From: Flavobacterium sp. HJ-32-4 | Lineage (GTDB): Bacteria; Bacteroidota; Bacteroidia; Flavobacteriales; Flavobacteriaceae | Direction: 5' to 3' | Assembly (NCBI RefSeq): GCF_022532105.1 | Contig: NZ_CP092832.1 | Span: 1,641,001 to 1,705,000 of the forward strand | DNA: 64,000 nt | Part shown: positions 58,639 through 64,000 of the stretch, piece by piece | How positions within the stretch are numbered: position 1 is the first letter of the stretch | Layout: every line of letters begins with the position of its first letter | The notes under the pieces: generated by a model | Databases searched by the model: none | Told to the model about the DNA's origin: nothing | Seen by the model: only the letters and a program-made list of their open reading frames with translations | Translations under genes and position numbers: made by a program

Positions 58639-61491
58639 ATGCCAAAAGACGCTTCCATCAAATCCGTCCTTATCATCGGGTCTGGTCCCATCATCATCGG
58701 GCAGGCCTGCGAATTCGATTACGCCGGTTCACAGGCGGCACGCTCCCTCCGCGAAGAAGGGGTCGAAGTCATCCTCATCAACTCGAACCCGGCGACCATC
58801 ATGACCGATCCGGCCATGGCCGATCACGTCTACCTCAAACCGCTTACCACCAAGTCAATCATCGAAATCCTGAAGGCGCACCCGCAGATTGACGCGGTAC
58901 TCCCCACCATGGGAGGCCAGACTGCCCTCAACCTTTGCCTTGAAGCCGATGAAAAAGGCATTTGGGAAGATTTCAACGTCCGGATGATCGGGGTCGATAT
59001 CAACGCCATCAACATCACCGAAGACCGCGAACAGTTCAAGCAACTGCTCGAACGTATCGGTATCCCGACGGCTCCGGCCAAAACCGCGACCTCCTTCCTC
59101 AAAGGAAAAGAGATCGCCCAGGAATTCGGTTTTCCACTCGTTATCCGTCCGTCGTTTACCCTTGGTGGTACGGGTGCGGCTTTCGTGCATCGCAAAGAGG
59201 ACTTCGATGAATTGCTGACCCGTGGACTCGAAGCATCGCCCATACACGAAGTACTCATCGATAAGGCACTCCTGGGTTGGAAGGAATATGAACTCGAACT
59301 CCTCCGCGACCAAAAAGACAACGTCGTCATCATCTGTTCGATCGAAAACATGGACCCGATGGGTATCCACACCGGCGATTCGATTACGGTTGCACCGGCC
59401 ATGACGCTGTCCGATACGACTTTCCAGAAAATGCGTGATATGGCCATCCTGATGATGCGCTCGATCGGCAACTTCGCAGGCGGTTGTAACGTGCAGTTCG
59501 CCGTATCACCTGACGACAAAGAAGACATCGTCGCTATCGAGATCAACCCGCGTGTTTCGCGTTCATCCGCACTCGCATCGAAGGCAACGGGTTACCCGAT
59601 TGCGAAGATCGCCTCGAAACTCGCCCTCGGTTACTCGCTTGACGAACTCCAAAACCAAATCACCAAATCGACTTCGGCGCTTTTTGAACCGACCCTCGAT
59701 TACGTCATCGTGAAAATCCCGCGCTGGAACTTCGATAAATTCGAAGGTGCCGACCGAACCCTCGGACTCCAGATGAAGTCGGTAGGTGAGGTGATGGGCA
59801 TCGGCCGTTCGTTCCAGGAGGCACTGCACAAAGCCACCCAGTCGCTCGAAATCAAACGCAACGGACTCGGCGCCGATGGAAAAGGCTATAAAAACTACGA
59901 GCAGATCATCGACAAACTCACCCACGCCAGTTGGGACCGGGTGTTTGTCATTTACGACGCCATCCAGATGGGTATACCGCTCAGCCGCATCCACGAGATC
60001 ACCAAAATCGATATGTGGTTCCTACGGCAATACGAAGAGCTGTACGCCCTTGAGAAAGAGATTTCCAACTACCGCATCGACACCCTTCCGAAAGAACTCC
60101 TGCTCGAAGCGAAGCAAAAAGGTTTCGCCGACCGCCAGATCGCCCACATGATGGGCTGCCTCGAAAGCCAGGTACACAAACTGCGCGACGAGATGGGCGT
60201 CAAGCGCGTCTACAAACTCGTCGACACATGTGCTGCAGAATTTGTGGCACGTACGCCGTATTATTACTCGACCTTCGAAGCCGAGATACAGCGCCCCGAC
60301 GGCACGCGTTTCGTCCATAACGAAAGTGTGGTGACGGACCGACGTAAAGTGGTCGTACTCGGCTCAGGCCCCAACCGTATCGGGCAGGGCATCGAGTTCG
60401 ATTACTCGTGCGTACATGGCGTGCTCGCGGCCCGCGAATGCGGCTACGAGACCATCATGATCAACTGCAACCCTGAAACCGTCTCGACCGACTTCGATAC
60501 GGCCGACAAACTCTATTTTGAGCCGGTCTTCTGGGAGCACATCTACGACATCATCCAACACGAAAAACCCGAGGGCGTCATCGTGCAGTTGGGTGGACAG
60601 ACAGCCCTGAAACTAGCTGAGAAACTGTCAAAATACGGCATCAAGATCCTCGGTACCTCGTTCGATGCCCTTGACCTGGCGGAAGACCGCGGTCGTTTCT
60701 CGGAATTGCTGCGCGAGCTCCACATTCCCTTCCCGAAATTCGGTGTAGCGGAAAGTGCGGAGGAAGCCAGTAAGTTGGCCGACGTACTCGACTTCCCGCT
60801 GTTGGTGCGCCCATCGTATGTATTGGGTGGCCAGGGCATGAAGATCGTGATTAACAAACAAGAGTTGGAAGAACACGTCATCGACCTGTTGAAGAATATT
60901 CCCGGCAATAAACTGCTGCTCGACCACTACCTCGACGGTGCCATCGAAGCGGAAGCCGATGCCATCTGTGACGGTGAGAACGTCTACATCATCGGTATCA
61001 TGGAACACATCGAACCGTGTGGTATCCACTCAGGCGATTCGAATGCGACGCTGCCGCCGTTCAACCTGGGCGAGTTCGTGATGCAGCAGATCAAAGACCA
61101 TACGAAGAAAATCGCGCTGGCGCTGAAAACCGTCGGACTCATCAACATTCAGTTCGCCATAAAAGATGATACCGTATACATCATCGAGGCCAACCCGCGG
61201 GCGTCACGTACGGTGCCGTTCATCGCGAAAGCCTACGGCGAACCGTATGTCAACTATGCGACGAAGATCATGCTGGGCGAGGCGAAAGTCACCGACTTTA
61301 CCTTCAACCCCCAACTGAAAGGCTATGCAATCAAGCAACCGGTATTCTCGTTTAATAAGTTCCCGAATGTGAACAAGGCGTTGGGGCCTGAGATGAAGTC
61401 GACAGGCGAAAGCATCCTCTTCATCGACGACCTGAAAGACGATCAGTTCTACGAGCTTTACTCGCGGCGCAAGATGTACCTCAGTAAATAA
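58639..61491 (+). CDS. carB: Carbamoyl-phosphate synthase large subunit (without allosteric domain)
   Basis: This 950-residue synthetase makes carbamoyl phosphate for pyrimidines and arginine. Both ATP-grasp halves are present. The first has VLIIGSGPIIIGQACEFDYAGSQA, RPSFTLGGTG and EINPRVSRSSALASKATGYPIA. The second has VVLGSGPNRIGQGIEFDYSCVHG, RPSYVLGGQGM and EANPRASRTVPF. The protein ends after EMKSTGESILFIDDLKDDQFYELYSRRKMYLSK. E. coli CarB has about 1073 residues, and the C-terminal methylglyoxal-synthase-like domain that binds UMP and ornithine is absent. A terminator follows at once, so the gene is not truncated by a frameshift. Confidence 0.96.
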   Translation: MPKDASIKSVLIIGSGPIIIGQACEFDYAGSQAARSLREEGVEVILINSNPATIMTDPAMADHVYLKPLTTKSIIEILKAHPQIDAVLPTMGGQTALNLCLEADEKGIWEDFNVRMIGVDINAINITEDREQFKQLLERIGIPTAPAKTATSFLKGKEIAQEFGFPLVIRPSFTLGGTGAAFVHRKEDFDELLTRGLEASPIHEVLIDKALLGWKEYELELLRDQKDNVVIICSIENMDPMGIHTGDSITVAPAMTLSDTTFQKMRDMAILMMRSIGNFAGGCNVQFAVSPDDKEDIVAIEINPRVSRSSALASKATGYPIAKIASKLALGYSLDELQNQITKSTSALFEPTLDYVIVKIPRWNFDKFEGADRTLGLQMKSVGEVMGIGRSFQEALHKATQSLEIKRNGLGADGKGYKNYEQIIDKLTHASWDRVFVIYDAIQMGIPLSRIHEITKIDMWFLRQYEELYALEKEISNYRIDTLPKELLLEAKQKGFADRQIAHMMGCLESQVHKLRDEMGVKRVYKLVDTCAAEFVARTPYYYSTFEAEIQRPDGTRFVHNESVVTDRRKVVVLGSGPNRIGQGIEFDYSCVHGVLAARECGYETIMINCNPETVSTDFDTADKLYFEPVFWEHIYDIIQHEKPEGVIVQLGGQTALKLAEKLSKYGIKILGTSFDALDLAEDRGRFSELLRELHIPFPKFGVAESAEEASKLADVLDFPLLVRPSYVLGGQGMKIVINKQELEEHVIDLLKNIPGNKLLLDHYLDGAIEAEADAICDGENVYIIGIMEHIEPCGIHSGDSNATLPPFNLGEFVMQQIKDHTKKIALALKTVGLINIQFAIKDDTVYIIEANPRASRTVPFIAKAYGEPYVNYATKIMLGEAKVTDFTFNPQLKGYAIKQPVFSFNKFPNVNKALGPEMKSTGESILFIDDLKDDQFYELYSRRKMYLSK

Positions 61492-61495
61492 AAAC

Positions 61496-61521
61496 AAAAG
61501 CCTCCGTATGGAGGCTTTTCT
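61496..61521. terminator. Bidirectional terminator after carB
   Basis: AAAAGCCTCC / GGAGGCTTTT with a four-base loop, between carB and the convergent barrel gene. Confidence 0.88.
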
Positions 61522-61536
61522 GTTATGTGCGATTTC

Positions 61537-62157
61537 TTACTTGAAATACGCCATGATGCCCAAATTCACACCGGCTGACCGCGCCTCATATTCGCGTTTG
61601 GTCAACCCCACGTAGGCCCGCGCTGTGAACGCGAAATTGGAAGAGATATGCAAACCAACACCGGCCGCCAGGGTGAAATCTACTTTTTCGTAATCCGGTT
61701 TTTGGGTGATTTGCGACGGCACATTGCCACTCACAATCGGATCGTAATTGCGTTCGATCGAATACGCTACCTGCGGACCGACTTCCCCAAAAAACTCCCT
61801 GCTGAATCGGTAGCGCGTCATGAGCGGGAATTGCAGAATACCCTCCCGCACCCGCATTTCGCCCCATTCCCCGGCCATTGGCATGCCGCCCACGGTATAA
61901 CCAATGCCATGTACGAATTGGTCGCGTTTATGGCCTACATACAACACCTCCGGACACAGGAATAGATCTTCGTCTATTTTCGCCTGGAAAAAGAGTCCGA
62001 CGTAGTATCCAAATGCCTGGCTTGTGGCATCGTTTCGTCCGTCCGAAAGAAATTGGTAGTAGTCAGCTCCTGTCTTCACACCAAAATGAAAGGAATCCCA
62101 ACGTTGGGCAAATGCCCCGGTAGCAACAAACAGTAGGGCTAAAAACCGCAGTCTCAT
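61537..62157 (-). CDS. Outer-membrane beta-barrel protein (PorT-like)
   Basis: The 206-residue protein has a signal peptide (MRLRFLALLFVATGAFAQ) and barrel strands (FHFGVKTGADYYQF, YYVGLFFQAKIDEDLFLCPEVLYVGHKRDQF, FPLMTRYRFSREFFGEVGPQVAYSIER, VDFTLAAGVGLHISSNFAFTARAYVGLT). It is of the same small-barrel type as the genes at 39944 and 41445. The C-terminus ends LGIMAYFK, with a lysine after the final phenylalanine. Function unknown. Confidence 0.85.
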   Translation of the reverse strand: MRLRFLALLFVATGAFAQRWDSFHFGVKTGADYYQFLSDGRNDATSQAFGYYVGLFFQAKIDEDLFLCPEVLYVGHKRDQFVHGIGYTVGGMPMAGEWGEMRVREGILQFPLMTRYRFSREFFGEVGPQVAYSIERNYDPIVSGNVPSQITQKPDYEKVDFTLAAGVGLHISSNFAFTARAYVGLTKREYEARSAGVNLGIMAYFK

Positions 62158-62203
62158 GGTCAGATATTTGCGCTAAATATAGAAATAATCGGTGGCCATG
62201 GGT

Positions 62204-62572
62204 TCATTTCCGAAAATTACTCTTTGTTCGGTTCCGATTCTCCGACAAACGGTAGCGGACGATGGCTTCGATCAATTCAATAGGCAGCGGCCGGTCATGC
62301 GGGAACTGCACCGATCCTTTTCCCTGTTTGTAGGAAGACAATGCCTCTTTGAACGCCTCATGGCCCGTGGGGGTAGCATAAAATCCCGTGTGGTGGGCAA
62401 AAGCAGCGAAATAAACCAGTGCCCCGGCATCGAAATAAGCGGGCATCCCGTAACTGATCTTTTCCTCTGCATCGGGGGCTGTTTCCCGTATTACGCGTCG
62501 CATCTGTTCAAGCCGCTGCCGTACCTCACCCGAAAAACGTTCTATATACGCCTCTACCGAAGTGGCCTTCAT
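62204..62572 (-). CDS. DUF1801 family protein (YdhG-like)
   Basis: This 122-residue protein of the DUF1801 family has VEAYIERFSGEVRQRLEQMRRVIRETAPDAEEKISYGMPAYF and VYFAAFAHHTGFYATPTGHEAF. Related Bacillus proteins have been described as iron-handling (frataxin-like), but the role is not established here. No signal peptide. Confidence 0.85.
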   Translation of the reverse strand: MKATSVEAYIERFSGEVRQRLEQMRRVIRETAPDAEEKISYGMPAYFDAGALVYFAAFAHHTGFYATPTGHEAFKEALSSYKQGKGSVQFPHDRPLPIELIEAIVRYRLSENRNRTKSNFRK

Positions 62573-62643
62573 CGTTGTGTTTTTTCAAATATACACGGTA
62601 GCGCCAAAATCTCTATATTTGAGAAGCAAAATCTACCCCTAGG

Positions 62644-63171
62644 ATGAGAAAGATGGCTTTTTGCCTGGCAGTGGCCCTGGCAGTTGTTTCCTGTAAAAAA
62701 GAACTGGAGGTACAGACACCGATGTACAGTTCCAAAGACACGGTCACCGGGCGCGCGCCGAAAACGGTTGCCGCTCCGCAAAATGTACAACAGGTTACGC
62801 AGGGACAAACCGTCCAGGTGAATCCACAACAGGTGCAGGCTACACAGAAAGTGGCACCCGGTATGAACCCGCCGCATGGGCAGCCGAACCACCGCTGTGA
62901 TATTGCTGTAGGTGCGCCGCTGAATTCACCTCCGGGCAAGACAGCCGCACAGACGGGTAAGACCACCGTGTCAGCGCCTGTCGTACAGGCACAACCTACG
63001 GTGAAAACCGCGCCGGGCATGAATCCGCCGCACGGACAACCCGGTCACCGTTGTGACATTGCAGTGGGAGCGCCCCTGAGTTCGGCTCCTGCAAAAGCGA
63101 AAACGGAAACACCGCCACCTGCCTCTGCAGTTCCGGCTGTGTTGGCCCCAACGGAAGAAAAAAAGGAATAA
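62644..63171 (+). CDS. Lipoprotein with a duplicated MNPPHGQPxHRCDI motif
   Basis: The 175-residue protein has a lipoprotein signal (MRKMAFCLAVALAVVSC, C17). The mature part is low in complexity (Gln, Val, Pro, Ala) and carries two nearly identical copies of MNPPHGQPNHRCDI / MNPPHGQPGHRCDI at about 74-87 and 126-139, each followed by AVGAPL. Each copy holds two histidines and one cysteine, which could bind metal or heme, but no partner or assay is visible. I have seen this motif at the ends of other Bacteroidetes proteins, where its role is likewise unclear. Confidence 0.8.
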   Translation: MRKMAFCLAVALAVVSCKKELEVQTPMYSSKDTVTGRAPKTVAAPQNVQQVTQGQTVQVNPQQVQATQKVAPGMNPPHGQPNHRCDIAVGAPLNSPPGKTAAQTGKTTVSAPVVQAQPTVKTAPGMNPPHGQPGHRCDIAVGAPLSSAPAKAKTETPPPASAVPAVLAPTEEKKE

Positions 63172-63183
63172 AAGACGGGCGAT

Positions 63184-63438
63184 ATGAAACGGTCGACTGC
63201 CGCGTTTCTTCTCGTTTTTGGCGCTTCTTTGGTGCTGTTGCTCGGAATCGACTATGTCATAGCGACGTCGGTATTGTGTCCGAATTGCGGTTACGAGAAA
63301 GACACGCTATATCTCTTGTTCTTCTATGAGAACTCGGATACCGTCCACCAATCGTATCCTACCCTTTTCAATATTGCCCTTGTGGTCGGTCTCGCTTTTT
63401 TCAGCGGGCGGGCGTTTCGGCGTTTTGTGCAGGTTTAA
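63184..63438 (+). CDS. Small membrane protein
   Basis: An 84-residue hypothetical protein with two hydrophobic helices (TAAFLLVFGASLVLLLGIDYVIA and LFNIALVVGLAFFSGRAF). A Cys-Pro-Asn-Cys motif sits in the loop (VLCPNCGYEKDTLYLLFFYENSDT), possibly a small zinc site or a redox pair. It lies 12 bases after the tandem-motif lipoprotein gene and may be cotranscribed. Confidence 0.65.
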   Translation: MKRSTAAFLLVFGASLVLLLGIDYVIATSVLCPNCGYEKDTLYLLFFYENSDTVHQSYPTLFNIALVVGLAFFSGRAFRRFVQV

Positions 63439-63451
63439 GTTCCGTGACGCC

Positions 63452-63946
63452 CTAAACCGTGCGTGCTGAGATGAGCTTCCGAATTAGCGCGACTTGCCCC
63501 AGATGGTAGTAACTATGCTCAATGACGCCCTCGATGTTTCGCAGGTAGGTGCCATAGCGCGGATCGACGAACGGTTGGTCAAAAAGAGTATCGGGCATCT
63601 TTTCAACCGCATCTGCAAAGCGTTGTGCGTTGTCGATAAAAGTGGTAACGACCGTTATCCAATCCGCTTCAGTTGTGATCGGCGGCAGGTCGAAACTGTA
63701 GGTATCCCGGATGTCCAGCCTCCCCGTTGAAAAGGCCGAAAGAAGTCCGGCCAGGTAATAATTGATATGAAAGGTCAAAGCCGCGATTGAATTATGCGGC
63801 CCGATCGTTTCAATCGCCACCTGCCAGTCTAAGCCTTCGATCTGGTCACGGAAATTGGTATTGGCAATCCAACGGCCATCAAGAAGCACTTCCCGAAGGC
63901 GTTGGGCGAGGTAGTGGTTACGTGCAACTGCCAGGTCCGACGTCAT
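63452..63946 (-). CDS. DinB-like family protein
   Basis: The 164-residue protein resembles the DinB/YfiT-like four-helix metal-binding group: NHYLAQRLREVLLDGRWIANTNF, ALTFHINYYLAGLLSAF (first histidine) and RNIEGVIEHSYYHLGQVALIRKLI (two further histidines). These three histidines are the expected metal ligands. The substrate is unknown; some relatives are thiol-S-transferases. The frame is open beyond the ATG toward the window edge, so a longer start cannot be ruled out. Confidence 0.82.
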   Translation of the reverse strand: MTSDLAVARNHYLAQRLREVLLDGRWIANTNFRDQIEGLDWQVAIETIGPHNSIAALTFHINYYLAGLLSAFSTGRLDIRDTYSFDLPPITTEADWITVVTTFIDNAQRFADAVEKMPDTLFDQPFVDPRYGTYLRNIEGVIEHSYYHLGQVALIRKLISARTV

Positions 63947-64000
63947 GGCCTCCCCAATAAAAACACCAATGGTACGTCCAGTCGCGCTTTCCAGGCCTTT

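Noticed and set aside
63943..64000. Possible end of another minus-strand gene (..VFLLGRP then TGA overlapping the DinB ATG)
   Set aside because: Only 18 residues are visible and the other two frames are also open to the edge, so it cannot be supported.
1..64000. A defence island, CRISPR array, prophage or integrative element
   Set aside because: No direct-repeat array with unique spacers, no cas, restriction, transposase or phage structural genes. The only tyrosine recombinase fits housekeeping XerD.

Overview
The window is a chromosomal segment of a Bacteroidetes bacterium, most likely a member of the Flavobacteriaceae (Flavobacterium or a close relative) with a base composition that looks near half G+C by eye. 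The evidence is a type IX secretion (T9SS) gliding-type C-terminal sorting domain, TonB-dependent receptor and PorT-like barrels, phylum-restricted DUF4290 and DUF4199 proteins, the DUF493-DUF4290-murA and zapA-rny gene orders, the absence of Shine-Dalgarno sites, and repeated promoters of the Bacteroidetes form TTG-N~19-TAnnTTTG. No phage, plasmid, transposase, CRISPR array or tRNA was seen.

Layout: 1-1.8 kb pyruvate dehydrogenase E1alpha end and E2; 1.8-5.5 kb a LytTR regulator with a beta-propeller sensor kinase; 5.7-9.3 kb a small membrane protein, a LipL32-family secreted protein, an SDR/SprT pair and manC; 9.3-12.5 kb a large T9SS adhesin-like protein; 12.5-14 kb an MlaF/MlaE-type lipid transporter; 14-16 kb purK-purE; 16-18 kb an M3 peptidase; 18.4-22 kb a GbsR-type regulator with a DCC/epimerase/SRPBCC operon and a UbiA-like protein; 22-25.6 kb gcvP and a truncated hemoglobin; 25.6-28.3 kb a FabH-like synthase and a methyltransferase/glycosyltransferase pair; 28.4-30.7 kb DUF493-DUF4290-murA; 30.7-35.8 kb an EF-hand lipoprotein, a TonB receptor and an M23 peptidase; 35.9-38.3 kb zapB-like, zapA, a probable 6S RNA and rny; 38.3-42.5 kb a CheY-like regulator, xerD, three small barrels and aroQ; 42.5-48.3 kb a five-gene minus-strand envelope operon; 48.4-50.5 kb L31 and a GlmU-like protein; 50.7-57.9 kb mtaB, a geranylgeranyl-reductase-like oxidoreductase, small proteins, a lytic transglycosylase, TauE and a thioredoxin-like protein; 58-61.5 kb rpmH and carB; the rest small lipoprotein, membrane and DinB-type genes.

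Most genes are ordinary core genes for central metabolism (PDH, glycine cleavage, purine and pyrimidine precursors, shikimate) and for the envelope (MurA, M23, lytic transglycosylase, ABC exporters, glycosyltransferases). The less explained material lies between the genes: four copies of a structured intergenic element whose stems differ in sequence but stay complementary, several seven-base-periodic arrays placed upstream of genes, a minus-strand terminator beside purE that serves no visible gene, a matched pair of operators for the GbsR-type regulator, and the probable 6S RNA. Among proteins, a LipL32 homologue with its likely calcium ligands retained, a MurA with Asp in place of the catalytic Cys, a CarB without its allosteric domain, and a lipoprotein with a duplicated MNPPHGQPxHRCDI motif stand out.
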